Shown: in pieces, positions 8,204 through 16,639 of the stretch
Layout: the number at the start of each line of letters is the position of its first letter
How positions within the stretch are numbered: position 1 is the stretch's first letter
NCBI RefSeq assembly: GCF_009429125.1
Contig: NZ_CP045529.1
Location: 62,001 to 126,000, forward strand
Length of the DNA: 64,000 nucleotides
From: Luteimicrobium xylanilyticum
Lineage (GTDB): Bacteria > Actinomycetota > Actinomycetes > Actinomycetales > Cellulomonadaceae
Direction: 5' to 3'
Translations under genes and position numbers: made by a program
The notes under the pieces: model-generated
Databases searched by the model: none
What the model saw: the letters and a program-made list of their open reading frames with translations, nothing else
What the model was told of the DNA's origin: nothing

Positions 8204-9079
8204 TCATGCCTCCTGCGGGGGCAGGTCGATCGCCGCGAGGACCCGCGCGTCGAGGACGGACGTGACCTCGACGATCCGGTCCTCAACGACCGTGCAGGCC
8301 ATGAGCCCGAGCGGCTTGCCCGTCGGACCCCAGGTCATGATCCCGGGCTCGCCGTCGACGAGCACCCGCCGCCCCGTGACCCGCGCATCCCTCCCGCGCA
8401 CCGCCTGTCGCGCGAGCTCGGTGGAGCCCAGACGGACCGTGGTCCCGTGCGAGGTGTGCGTCGTCCAGACGACGTCCGGGTCGAGCACGCGCAGCAGCGC
8501 CTCGAAGTCGCCTGCACGGGACGCCGCGAGGAACGCGTCGACGACCGCGCGCTGCCGTCGTCGGTCGGACGGGTGCGGCGTGCCCTGGACCTTGCGCCGT
8601 GCCCGGCTCGCGAGCATCTTCGTCGCGTCGGTGGACTTGTCGAGGACCGAGGCGATCTCGTCGAACGGCACCGCGAACATGTCGTGCAGGACGAACGCCA
8701 GCCGCTCGTCGGGCCGCAGCGTGTCGAGCACGACGAGCAGCGCGAGCCCCACCGAGTCGGCGAGCGCAGCGTCCTCGGCGGGGTCGTCGTCGTCCTCGGT
8801 CACCACGAGCTCGGGGAGGTCCGCGGTGCCGCTCTCGGGGTGCGTCCGGCGCGCGCGGAGCGCGTCGACGCAGATCCGCCCGACGACGGTCGTGAGCCAA
8901 CCCGCCAGGTTGTCGATCGTGCCCGCGTCCTGGCGGCTGAGCCGCAGCCACGCCTCCTGGACGGCGTCCTCGGCGTCGGCGCGCGAGCCGAGCATGCGGT
9001 GCGCGACCGCGACCAGCCGGCTCCGCTCCCGCTCGAACGCCTCCACGACCGTCCCGCCGTGCGACCTGCCCTGGTCCAC
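8204..9079 (-). CDS. ECF sigma factor with SnoaL-like C-terminus (ECF41/SigJ type)
   Basis: A 291-residue extracytoplasmic-function sigma factor. Region 2 (residues 18-80: VAHRMLGSRADAEDAVQEAWLRL, LAGWLTTVVGRICVDALRARR) and region 4 (about 115-165) are followed by a SnoaL/NTF2-like domain (about 175-285). This fusion defines the ECF41 class, in which the C-terminal domain, not a separate anti-sigma factor, modulates activity. No anti-sigma gene is adjacent, consistent with this. The divergent DoxX gene is a typical partner for the class and a probable target. Start is the GTG at 9079. Confidence 0.9.
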   Translation of the reverse strand: MDQGRSHGGTVVEAFERERSRLVAVAHRMLGSRADAEDAVQEAWLRLSRQDAGTIDNLAGWLTTVVGRICVDALRARRTHPESGTADLPELVVTEDDDDPAEDAALADSVGLALLVVLDTLRPDERLAFVLHDMFAVPFDEIASVLDKSTDATKMLASRARRKVQGTPHPSDRRRQRAVVDAFLAASRAGDFEALLRVLDPDVVWTTHTSHGTTVRLGSTELARQAVRGRDARVTGRRVLVDGEPGIMTWGPTGKPLGLMACTVVEDRIVEVTSVLDARVLAAIDLPPQEA

Positions 9080-9160
9080 GTCAGTTACCTTCCCTCACTC
9101 GGTGCCGTCGTGGGGGATGACGGGCCCGTGGGGGCCGAGGTAACCGAGAGGGAGGACGAG

Positions 9161-9541
9161 ATGGACGTGGCGGTGTGGGTCGTGACCGGGGTGCTGGCCA
9201 CGGTGTTCGCGTTCGCCGGGGCCAACAAGATCGTGATGGCGCGGGACAAGCTCCTCGCAGCGCCCGGTGGAGGCTGGGTGGGGGACTTCGACCAGGGCTT
9301 CGTCAAGACGCTCGGCGGGCTCGAGGTCCTCGGGGCGGTCGGCCTCGTGCTTCCGGGGCTCGTCGGCGTGGCCACGTCGCTGGTCCCCGCGGCCGCCGTC
9401 GGGCTCGGGCTCGTGATGGTCGGGGCCGCGATCGTAGAGGTGCGCCGGGGCGAGCCGGCGCACGCGCTCCTCAACCTGCTCTACCTGGCGCTCGCGGTGT
9501 TCGTCGTGTGGGGCCGGCTGGGGCCGGCCCCCCTCGGCTGA
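9161..9541 (+). CDS. DoxX-family membrane protein
   Basis: A 126-residue protein with four hydrophobic helices and the DoxX pattern: VFAFAGANKIVMARDKLL in helix 1, VKTLGGLEVLGAVGLVLP in helix 2 (about residues 46-65), and a C-terminal helix near LLNLLYLALAVFVVWG. Family members are linked to quinone-coupled or thiol-redox processes. GGAGGACGAG directly precedes the ATG. It lies head-to-head with the ECF41-type sigma gene, a common arrangement that suggests control by that sigma factor. Confidence 0.87.
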   Translation: MDVAVWVVTGVLATVFAFAGANKIVMARDKLLAAPGGGWVGDFDQGFVKTLGGLEVLGAVGLVLPGLVGVATSLVPAAAVGLGLVMVGAAIVEVRRGEPAHALLNLLYLALAVFVVWGRLGPAPLG

Positions 9542-9551
9542 GGCGGCGGGG

Positions 9552-9983
9552 TCACGCGGCCTGGAGCGGCCGGGAGAACGACTTGCGCAACGACGACGGC
9601 GCCACGAGCGGCAGCAGCGCTGCCAGCAGCTTGCGCTTGGCCCCCTCGGGCTCGCGGGTCAGCTCGACGTCGATGCGGGTCGTGCCGTCGTCCTCGGGGG
9701 TGAGCTGGAAGGTCCAGCCGCCGCCGGGGCCGAAGACCTTGGAGTCCCGCGTGGTGACGACGACGCGACGGCGCTCGACGTCCCAGTCGTAGCGGGCCCG
9801 TTCCCAGGCGGACGCGGTGCCCTCGGTCACCTCGGCCCAGTCGTCGCCGATCGCGTGGACCTCGAAGTGGTCGGCGTCGATGCTGGGCCAGGCGTCGGGG
9901 CGGGCGGAGCTGAAGTCGGTGAGGATCTCCATGAGCTCGGTGGCGCTGAGCGCGGAGGTGAGGTGGAAGCGGACGGTGGTCAT
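9552..9983 (-). CDS. SRPBCC-family lipid-binding-fold protein
   Basis: A 143-residue single-domain START/SRPBCC protein. The pattern fits the polyketide-cyclase-like group: FHLTSALSATELMEILTDFS at the N-terminus, beta strands through VTEGTASAWERARYDW, and a C-terminal helix ending LLPLVAPSSLRKSF. The fold binds hydrophobic ligands; no catalytic residues can be assigned. AAGGAG lies six bases before the ATG on the minus strand. It converges on doxX with ten bases between them. Confidence 0.8.
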   Translation of the reverse strand: MTTVRFHLTSALSATELMEILTDFSSARPDAWPSIDADHFEVHAIGDDWAEVTEGTASAWERARYDWDVERRRVVVTTRDSKVFGPGGGWTFQLTPEDDGTTRIDVELTREPEGAKRKLLAALLPLVAPSSLRKSFSRPLQAA

Positions 9984-10064
9984 GGCGGGCTCCTTCGGGT
10001 GGGCCGGGGACTCCCGGCGCTGGTCCCACCTTCCTGGGGTGCCGCACCCGCTCGCGCCCGTGCC

Positions 10065-10469
10065 CTACCCTGGTGCGGCCCCGGGGTGACGGGCCCGTGA
10101 CCGGTCACGCCGATCGACCAGCGCACACACCGCCCCTCCCAGGAGCGCGCCCACCGCGTAGCGGAGCAGGTCGGTCGCGGCGAACGTCGTGCCGAGCGCG
10201 AGCCGGGCCGGGGCCCAGCGTTCGGCGAGGGTGGCCGGCACCCCCGTGAGCTGGAACAGCTCGACCAGCACGCACAGCGCGAACCCGAGCGCGGGCGGGA
10301 CCCATGCGTGCGCCGTCGGGCGGGCGAGCGCGACCAGCACGACGACGAACGTCGCATACAGCGCGTCGCCCGCCGGGCCGCCCAGGGCGGTGGGCAGGAA
10401 CGCGCGGGCACCGAGGCCGGTCACCACCACCGCGGCGGCGAGGAGGACCAGGGCGAGGCGGGGACGCAT
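10065..10469 (-). CDS. DUF2809-family membrane protein
   Basis: A 134-residue protein with four predicted helices. It fits DUF2809 (VanZ-like fold) by its short length, an early GLGARAFLPTALGGPAGDALYATFV segment, an ALGFALCVLVELFQLTG helix with a buried Glu (about residue 73), and FAATDLLRYAVGALLGG at the C-terminus. Function is unknown. The ATG at 10469 has a -10 box TAGGGT six bases upstream. Confidence 0.8.
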   Translation of the reverse strand: MRPRLALVLLAAAVVVTGLGARAFLPTALGGPAGDALYATFVVVLVALARPTAHAWVPPALGFALCVLVELFQLTGVPATLAERWAPARLALGTTFAATDLLRYAVGALLGGAVCALVDRRDRSRARHPGAAPG

Positions 10470-10475
10470 CCGCCG

Positions 10476-10481
10476 ACCCTA
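10476..10481 (-). promoter_or_regulatory. Leaderless -10 box of DUF2809 gene
   Basis: TAGGGT on the minus strand, six bases from the ATG at 10469. Confidence 0.55.
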
Positions 10482-10495
10482 GCTACCTCGGTGCT

Positions 10496-10861
10496 TCACT
10501 CACCGTCGAGGACGCAGAACTCGTTGCCCTCGACGTCGGCCAGCACGACGAACGTCTTGTCGTCGCCCTGCCCGACGTCGACGCGCCGGGCCCCGAGCGC
10601 CTCGAGCCGCGCGACGTCGGCGCCCTGGTCGGCCGAGCCGAAGTCCAGGTGCAGACGGTTCTTCACGGCCTTGCCCTCGGGTACGGGCTGGAAGACGAGG
10701 CTGGGCGGGCCGAGGACGGTCTCGCCCTCCTGCGGGTAGACCACCACCTCACCACGGTCGCCGGACTCGCGACCTGACCACCCCAGGGCCTGGGCCCAGA
10801 AGTCCGCGACCACCGCCGGGTCCGCGCTGTCGAACACCGCACCGCTGAACGTGAGCGTCAT
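10496..10861 (-). CDS. VOC-family (glyoxalase-like) protein
   Basis: A 121-residue protein with one pair of beta-alpha-beta-beta-beta modules, the vicinal oxygen chelate fold. Visible marks are FDSADPAVVADFWAQALGW at residues 9-27, NRLHLDFGS at about 68, and the C-terminal VVLADVEGNEFCVLDG, which carries the usual metal-ligand Glu. Relatives are lyases, dioxygenases or resistance proteins; this one is unassigned. It is divergent from the frameshifted phosphotransferase gene. Confidence 0.85.
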   Translation of the reverse strand: MTLTFSGAVFDSADPAVVADFWAQALGWSGRESGDRGEVVVYPQEGETVLGPPSLVFQPVPEGKAVKNRLHLDFGSADQGADVARLEALGARRVDVGQGDDKTFVVLADVEGNEFCVLDGE

Positions 10862-10940
10862 GCCTCCCACGGTCCCAGGCGTGTCAAGGCTCCACGTCGC
10901 GAGCCCTCGCTGCCGAAGACCTGCCCGACGCGTCCCTTCG

Positions 10941-10946
10941 TAGGGT
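10941..10946 (+). promoter_or_regulatory. Leaderless -10 box of phosphotransferase gene
   Basis: TAGGGT, six bases, ATG at 10953; identical to the box of the DUF2809 gene. Confidence 0.5.
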
Positions 10947-10952
10947 GGGTGC

Positions 10953-11869
10953 ATGACGTCGGAGCGACAGCGTGCCGAGACCAGATTCCGCGAACCGGAC
11001 GTCGAAACGGTCCGGGCGCTCGTCGACGACCTGCTGACGAGCTCGGGCGACCCTGCACGCGCGGCCACGGCGTCGTGGGTACGTACGGGCTCGTCGTCGC
11101 TCGTCGTCCTGGGGGAGCACACCGCGGTCCGGGTCGCCCGGGACGCGCACGCCGCACCCGAGCTGCTGCGCGCCCAGAGCGTCGTCGACGCCCTGCCCCC
11201 CTCCCGTTCGCGGTGCCGCGCTCGGTGGGGGTGGCCACGGTGCACGACGGCGTGACGGCCGTCCCTGTCCGACGTCTTCCGGGGTTGCCGCACGAGCCTG
11301 GTCGGGCCGACCCCGTCGAGCTGCGCCGCCTTCTCGCCGCGATCCACGCGCTCGATCCCGCCGTCTTCGGCGGACTGCTTGCGCGCCCTCGCGCGTTCTA
11401 CGGCGGCGATCGCTGGTACGACGTGCTCACGGAGGACGTCGTCCCGCGACTGCCCTCCTCCCTCCGCGCCCCTGCCCAGGACGCCGTCGACCGGCTCGCG
11501 GCCGTCGGTGTCCCGGTGAGAGCTGTGGGGCACGGCGACCTCGCGGGCGCCAACGTCCTGTGGGACGGCGGGCGCGTCGTCGGGGTGCTCGACTGGGATC
11601 TCGCGAGCATCGAAGACCCCGCCGAGGACGTCGCGAGCCTCGCCGGATGGCACGGTTGGGACCTCGCGCCTGCGCTCGCCGACCCGGGCACGGTCTCGCG
11701 AGCGGCGCTGTTCCACGCCGTCGCACCGCTCACGGTCGTGGCGTTCGCGGTGCTGCACGGTCGTCCCGAGGAGGAGGTCGGACGTGCGGTCTCGCGTGCG
11801 ACGGACCGGCTCCCGGCCCGGCTGCGCTCGGAGGTGCCCGACGTGCCGAGGCCGCGGCGGGTCCGTTGA
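10953..11869 (+). pseudogene. Aminoglycoside phosphotransferase-like gene, frameshifted in a C tract
   Basis: Two frames together make one APH/choline-kinase-type protein of about 305 residues. The first frame runs to a stop at 11255 and holds the N-lobe (SLVVLGEHTAVRVARDA). The second continues from about 11200 with FAVPRSVGVATVHDG, the catalytic loop GHGDLAGANVLWDG and the metal-binding DWDLAS. The break is at a run of six C (11196-11201); seven would restore VVDALPPLPFAVPRS exactly. Either a sequencing undercall or a real one-base loss. All catalytic residues survive. Confidence 0.82.
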
Positions 11870-11942
11870 CCTGCGGCGTCACGTCCGACAGGCTGGGCGA
11901 GGTGGCCGCATGGACCGCACGACGACACACAGGGGTGACGGC

Positions 11943-12380
11943 ATGGCTTGGCTGACGGTCTGGCGCTTCGAGACGCCCGACGGCGCGCGTGAGGCTGCTC
12001 GGGTCCTGCCCGACCGGCCCGGGGTCCGGCGTGGCGTGGTCACCTGGACGGACGCCGACAAGCACCCCACGCTCACCCTCCACGAGGGCCGGACGTCGAT
12101 GCGCGAGGTGGGCCGCGACTACCTGCAGGGGATCGTCGGCATGGGCTTCGGTTCGTCGCGCGGTACCGCCTACCTGGCGGGCGGGGGCCTCGAGCTCGAG
12201 CTCGGGATGGACTGGCGGGTCGCGGACGAGATCGAGGACGCGCTGGTGCGAGGTACGTCCGCGGTGGTGCTCGCGTCCGAGGACGGCGCCGACGTCGAGG
12301 CGGTGCGGTCCGCGCTCGTCGGTGGCGCCGTCGTCGTCGACCGGGAGCTCACGCAGGACGAGAGCGTCCTGCGGACCTGA
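11943..12380 (+). CDS. DUF1269-like small protein
   Basis: A 145-residue protein opening with WLTVWRFETPDGAREAARVL, the start typical of DUF1269-type proteins, followed by a short glycine-rich centre (GIVGMGFGSSRGTAYLAGGG, residues 61-80) and a C-terminal alpha/beta part (AVVLASEDGADVEAVRSAL). Role unknown. I prefer the ATG at 11943 with AGGGG seven bases upstream over the in-frame ATG at 11910. The family call rests on the N-terminal pattern and is moderate. Confidence 0.7.
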   Translation: MAWLTVWRFETPDGAREAARVLPDRPGVRRGVVTWTDADKHPTLTLHEGRTSMREVGRDYLQGIVGMGFGSSRGTAYLAGGGLELELGMDWRVADEIEDALVRGTSAVVLASEDGADVEAVRSALVGGAVVVDRELTQDESVLRT

Positions 12381-12443
12381 GGAGAGCGTCGCGAATCATC
12401 TGACCGACGTCGGTGGCCTCCTTCGTTGTCGGACAGCGGCAGT

Positions 12444-14126
12444 TCAAGGAGCGTTGCGGACGTAGTGGGAACCGCGCCGCTCACCTCGGAGCTCGAGTTG
12501 GCCGGTGTCGACGAGTCGCTTGAGGACAGTGCGTGCCTGGAGCGGTGTGAGGCGACACAGCTCAGCAGTCTTCGCGCGTGTGATGCTTCCCCACCGGTCT
12601 ACGTATGCGAGCACCATCTGGTCCTGTTGGATGGGCTCGGTGTCCTGGAGCCGCACGTACGCGCTGGCCTGTGCAGACCGGTAGAAAGCGGCCGTCAGGT
12701 AGTACTGGCGTCCGCGCCCGGAGCCTCGGGTCTCGACCAGGCCGGCCTCCGTCAAACGTGTCAGGTCGTCACGCAGCGAAGAACCGGTGAGATCGAGGGT
12801 GTCGAGAAGTTCGGCGAGGGACGCGTGGCCGGCGGCCTTGAGCTCATGAAGCACCCGCAGATGACGGAGCGGCAGTGGCGTCCCCGTTTCTTCTTCGCGC
12901 TCGATCACGAAGCGCACCATCTCGATGTCCGAGTCGCTCGTAGGAACGGTGAGGATGACCGCCTTGTCGTTTGTGGCCGAGTAATCAGGAACGCTGCGGC
13001 CGAGCCTCAGAAGCTCGCGGTGCATCTCGGGCACGCCGCGGCCGTATCGGTCGACGAGGCCGGCGCGTTTGAAGGCCTCGGCGAGGATCACGCTGCGCGG
13101 CTTGGAATCATCAAGGAGGTTCGCGAGCGTTATGCCAGGAGGGAAGCCTCCCGGGCTGGCAACTCTGAGGCGGTCGTCGGAGAGCTGGATGCTCACGGGG
13201 CCCAGCTCGGCGTAATCACGGTGGACCAGTGCGTTGGCGACCGCCTCGCGGACGACCGTCGCAGGAAGGCGTGGGATGCCAACTCGGTAGAGGCCGAGCA
13301 TCAACTCCTGTTCCGAGTTCCGGACGCTGATGAGCTCCTCGATGTGGTCCGCGGCGCGCAGGAGAGGATAGCGAAACACCTGGTTCGTCGAAATCCGGCC
13401 GTCGCGCTGTTCCTGAAACAAGACCTCGGCTGTCGGCACGTGAGCCATGAGCGTTCTCTCGGTACCGAAGAGCAGTGCGGCTCCGAGGGTCAGCTCGCCG
13501 GTATCGGGACGCACGACGCGAAGTGCTCGCAGGATCTCCTCATCCCCGGCTGACGCAAGTCCGCGGTCACCCTTGCCGCTTGCACAGAGTCGTCGAAACC
13601 GGTCGAACTCCTGGGCGCTGAGGTCGTCCGTTGTCAGTCCCCGGGCTGGCGCCTCTGCGTAGTCACGGCCCTGCGCGCTCAATCCCGCGGAGATCAGCTC
13701 GTGTGCGCGATATGGAACGCACTCAGGAGTGCCGTCTGACTTGGTGGAGCGGCGCACGAACAACCCCGACTTGGTGCCGACGGGCGATTCGGCTCGACTG
13801 ACCTGGATGACTGCGACCTCAAGGCCGTCGACGGAGACCAGCTCGACCGTGGTCGCGGTCGGAGGCTCTGTCTTGTTGAGGATGAGGCCACGAAGCTTGT
13901 CGGGGTCGGTGCGGTTGCCGTGGCGTGGAGCGAGCCCGGTGATCCGTCCGTCGTCCTCGATGCCGACAAGGAGTTGGCCACCCTGTCCGTTGGCGAGACA
14001 GACCACCGCCTCCACGATGTCGGTGTCGCTCAGCCCTTTGTCCCGTTTGAACTCCACGCTGAATGTCTCACCGTGCGCGGCGAGCTGTCGCACCTCGTCG
14101 GGGGTCACGAGTCCATAGTTGTTCAT
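12444..14126 (-). CDS. AlbA_2 / GHKL-ATPase regulator-like protein
   Basis: A 560-residue protein. An N-terminal AlbA_2 (Schlafen-type DNA-binding) domain spans about residues 12-130 (ETFSVEFKRDKGLSDTDIVEAVVCLANGQGGQLLVGIEDDG). A GHKL-type ATP-binding domain covers about 280-380 (VREAVANALVHRDY, then LVDRYGRGVPEMHREL), and winged helices fill about 430-560. Such proteins are transcriptional regulators or nucleic-acid-binding ATPases; the ligand is unknown. The gene is visibly less G+C-rich than its neighbours, suggesting transfer. A perfect inverted repeat spans its start codon, so self-repression is likely. Confidence 0.82.
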   Translation of the reverse strand: MNNYGLVTPDEVRQLAAHGETFSVEFKRDKGLSDTDIVEAVVCLANGQGGQLLVGIEDDGRITGLAPRHGNRTDPDKLRGLILNKTEPPTATTVELVSVDGLEVAVIQVSRAESPVGTKSGLFVRRSTKSDGTPECVPYRAHELISAGLSAQGRDYAEAPARGLTTDDLSAQEFDRFRRLCASGKGDRGLASAGDEEILRALRVVRPDTGELTLGAALLFGTERTLMAHVPTAEVLFQEQRDGRISTNQVFRYPLLRAADHIEELISVRNSEQELMLGLYRVGIPRLPATVVREAVANALVHRDYAELGPVSIQLSDDRLRVASPGGFPPGITLANLLDDSKPRSVILAEAFKRAGLVDRYGRGVPEMHRELLRLGRSVPDYSATNDKAVILTVPTSDSDIEMVRFVIEREEETGTPLPLRHLRVLHELKAAGHASLAELLDTLDLTGSSLRDDLTRLTEAGLVETRGSGRGRQYYLTAAFYRSAQASAYVRLQDTEPIQQDQMVLAYVDRWGSITRAKTAELCRLTPLQARTVLKRLVDTGQLELRGERRGSHYVRNAP

Positions 14127-14136
14127 AACTATGGAC
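14111..14136. promoter_or_regulatory. Perfect 10-bp inverted repeat over a start codon
   Basis: GTCCATAGTT (14111-14120) and AACTATGGAC (14127-14136) flank six bases that contain the ATG of the AlbA_2 gene (CAT at 14124-14126 on the plus strand). One arm covers codons 3-5. This is the signature of an autoregulatory operator or of a hairpin at the translation start. Confidence 0.7.
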
Positions 14137-14214
14137 CTTGCAACGTGGGGCCATGTGGGCTGCGGGACCTATGTATATCTATGGCGCGGCGCCCGGGGTG
14201 CCGATGCTCCGGTC

Positions 14215-14700
14215 CTACCGGCGGGGGGCGGTGCCCTCGACGACCTCCCCGTACGCGGCGACGAACCGTCCGAGCAGCGCGACGAGCTGCTCGGCGTCGT
14301 CGTCGCCGAGGGCGGCGAGGGCGGCGTCGTACTGGCCGAGCGTGCGGGCGATCGCGTCCTCGAAGAGCTGGAGGCCGGACGCACTGGCCTCGAACACGTA
14401 CGCGCCCTTCTCGGGGTCGCGCCGCCGCTCGAGGAGCCCGGCCTGGTGGGCGGCGTTGACCTGCCGGTTGACGGTGGACTGCTCGAGGTTGAGCTCTTCG
14501 GCGATCTGGCGGAGCGTGCGGGGGGTCTCGTCGCTGAAGAGCCACAGGAGCCGGCCGTCGGCGACGTTGAGCCGGCCGTGGTGCTCGGCGACGCGTCGGT
14601 GCTGGTCGAGCCGGAAGAGTGCGGATGCGGTGCGGCCACCGGGCGTCGCCACGGCGTCGTGGTCGCCGCGGGTCCGCGTGGGCTGTGCGGGTGCGCTCAT
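14215..14700 (-). CDS. MarR-family regulator
   Basis: A 161-residue MarR regulator with a Thr/Arg-rich N-terminal tail. The winged helix is at about residues 75-115 (RTLRQIAEELNLEQSTVNRQVNAAHQAGLLERRRDPEKGAYVFEASASG). The start is the ATG at 14700, with AGGAGGAG placed four bases upstream on the minus strand; the longer frame to 14757 runs through the operator. It is divergent from an MFS gene and probably controls it and itself. Confidence 0.9.
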   Translation of the reverse strand: MSAPAQPTRTRGDHDAVATPGGRTASALFRLDQHRRVAEHHGRLNVADGRLLWLFSDETPRTLRQIAEELNLEQSTVNRQVNAAHQAGLLERRRDPEKGAYVFEASASGLQLFEDAIARTLGQYDAALAALGDDDAEQLVALLGRFVAAYGEVVEGTAPRR

Positions 14701-14740
14701 GTCTCCTCCTGCGCGCGGGGCGCCTTTGCTCCGAGCAAAT

Positions 14741-14757
14741 ATGTAGGTAGCATACAT
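14741..14757. promoter_or_regulatory. MarR-type operator
   Basis: ATGTA (14741-14745) and TACAT (14753-14757) are inverted arms around seven bases in a short A+T-rich island between marR and the MFS gene. Confidence 0.55.
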
Positions 14758-14804
14758 GAGCCCCTCGTTTGTGTAACGTGCACATCCCTCGGAAGAGAGC
14801 CCCC

Positions 14805-16288
14805 GTGAACCCGCCCTCCACCACGCCGCGCGGCAACGACCGCGCCGTGCTCGTCATCGGCGTGCTGCTCTTCGGCAGCCTCTGCGCCGCGCTGATGCAG
14901 TCTCTCGTCATCCCCATCCAGTCGGAGCTGCCCCAGCTCCTCGACACGAGCGTCAGCAACGCCTCGTGGGTCGTGACCGCCACGCTCCTCGGTGGCGGCG
15001 TCGCGATGCCGCTCGTCGGACGGCTCGCCGACCTCGTCGGCAAGAAGCCCGTGCTCGTCACGGCCGCGACGATCCTCGTCGCCGGCTCGCTGATCTGCGC
15101 GCTCTCCGACTCGCTCGCGATGGTCCTCGTCGGTCGCGTCCTGCAGGGCATCGCGATGGGCTACATCCCCGTCGCCATCTCGATGGTGCGCGAGGTCGCC
15201 CCGCCGCAGATGGTCAACGGCGCCGTCGCCGGCGTCTCCGCCACGCTCGGCGTCGGCGGCGCGCTCGGCCTGCCGCTCGCCGCCTGGATCGCCCAGGACC
15301 ACGACTGGCACGCCCTGTTCTGGGTCTCGACCGTCCTCCCTGTCGCGATCGCCCTGCTGTCCGCCGCTTTCCTGCCGAACACCCACGACGCGCACCCCGG
15401 GCGCATCGACGTCGTCGGGGCCGTCGGCCTGGCGGTCGGCCTGGTGGGCGTGCTCGTCGGCGTCTCCAAGGGCAACGACTGGGCAACGACTGGGGCTGGG
15501 GCGAGGCCTCGACGATCGCCATGATCGCCGGCGGCGTCGTCGTGCTGCTGCTCTGGGGCTGGTACGAGAAGCGTCACGACGACCCGCTGGTCGACCTGCG
15601 CACCATGGGCAAGCGCCCCGTCCTGCTGACCAACATCGCGGCCGTCCTCATCGGCTTCGGGATGATGGCGCAGTCGATCGTCGTGCCGCAGCTCCTCGAG
15701 CTTCCCGAGGCCCTCGGTGGCCTCGGCCAGACGATCCTCCAGGCCGGCCTGTGGCTCGCGCCCGGCGGCCTCATGATGATGCTGTTCTCGCCGGTGTCCG
15801 CGAAGCTCCTCACCCGCCTGGGCGGCCGGATCACCCTCGCGACCGGCGCGTTCGTGCTCTCTGCCGGCTACGTCGTCGCCGTGTTCATGACCAACGCGCC
15901 CTGGCAGCTCCTCGTGGCCTCGTGCATCGTCTGCGCGGGCGTGGGCATCGGCTATGCCGCGATGCCGACGCTCATCCTCACCAACGTCCCGGCCGCCGAG
16001 GCCGCGTCGAGCGTGTCGGTCAACACCCTCATGCGCTCGATCGGCACGACGGTCGCCGGCGCGGTCATGGCCGTGGTCCTCACGAGCCGGACGGTCGCCA
16101 TCGGGGGCGCGGAGATCCCGACGCACGGCGCGTTCCGCCTGTGCTTCGTGATCGGCGCGGCCGCCGCGGCGGCGGGTGCGGTCGTCGTGCTGCTCATCCC
16201 ACGGCGGGGCCGCACGCCCCAGTCCCCCGTCGAGGATGCGCGGCCGGCGGTGAGCGACGAGCTCGCGGTCGCGGCGATCGCCGAGTAG
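14805..16288 (+). pseudogene. MFS (EmrB/QacA type) gene broken by an 11-bp tandem duplication
   Basis: Two overlapping frames encode one 14-helix MFS exporter. The first (VNPPSTTPRGNDR, RLADLVGKKPVL, GRVLQGIAMGYIPVAISMV) is intact to SKGNDW. The second resumes at NDWGWGEASTIAM and runs to 16288 (VNTLMRSIGTTVAGAVMAVVL). The shift is caused by GGGCAACGACT repeated head-to-tail at 15470-15480 and 15481-15491. Removing one copy restores an uninterrupted 490-residue protein. The GTG at 14805 follows GGAAGAGAG. As written, the product ends about 30 codons after the duplication, losing helices 7-14. Confidence 0.87.
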
Positions 16289-16306
16289 GCCGCCCGAACC
16301 CCCTCC

Positions 16307-16338
16307 GGCCCCGCCGCGGACTCTCCCGCGGCGGGGCC
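16307..16338 (+). terminator. Intrinsic terminator
   Basis: A perfect 13-bp G+C stem (16307-16319 with 16326-16338) around ACTCTC, followed by GTCGTCGTTT, 18 bases after the MFS stop. Confidence 0.8.
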
Positions 16339-16639
16339 GTCGTCGTTTCTGCGCTGCGCAACACACAGGGCGGCGCTGGAGCCTCGGAGTCTCGCGCCAA
16401 GGCGGGCAAACGTCCCGGATCGGCGGCGCTGCTGCGCGTTGCGGGAGTGAGTGTGTTGCGTGGCGCGAAAAGTTGCCCGGCTGCCTGGCGGTCTCCGACA
16501 CGCACCTTGTCCTTGACTCCGAGCGAGCGCACAGGATAGACCTCTAGAGGCTTAGACAACGCTGTCAGCCAGCGATGTCAGCAGCGTGGTCCGAGCCCCA
16601 GTCACACCCCCCACCGGCAACAAGGGCAGGAGACCGACG
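16339..16639. other. Non-coding stretch upstream of the mannosidase gene
   Basis: About 300 bases with no credible gene. The right part holds TTGACT (16513-16518) and TAGACC (16537-16542) spaced 18 bases apart as a possible promoter, and a palindrome at 16541. The remainder shows no structure I can name. Confidence 0.5.
16541..16550. promoter_or_regulatory. Palindrome, possible sugar-regulator operator
   Basis: CCTCTAGAGG is a perfect 10-bp palindrome about 90 bases before the GH92 start and overlapping the putative -10. No regulator gene lies next to it, so the binding protein is unknown. Confidence 0.4.

Noticed and set aside
12444-14126. Calling the AlbA_2 gene a phage-defence system
   Set aside because: The domains occur in defence loci, but no nuclease, protease or other partner is encoded next to it.
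16541-16550. CCTCTAGAGG as a phage or integrase attachment core
   Set aside because: There is no integrase gene or second copy nearby; an operator is a simpler reading.
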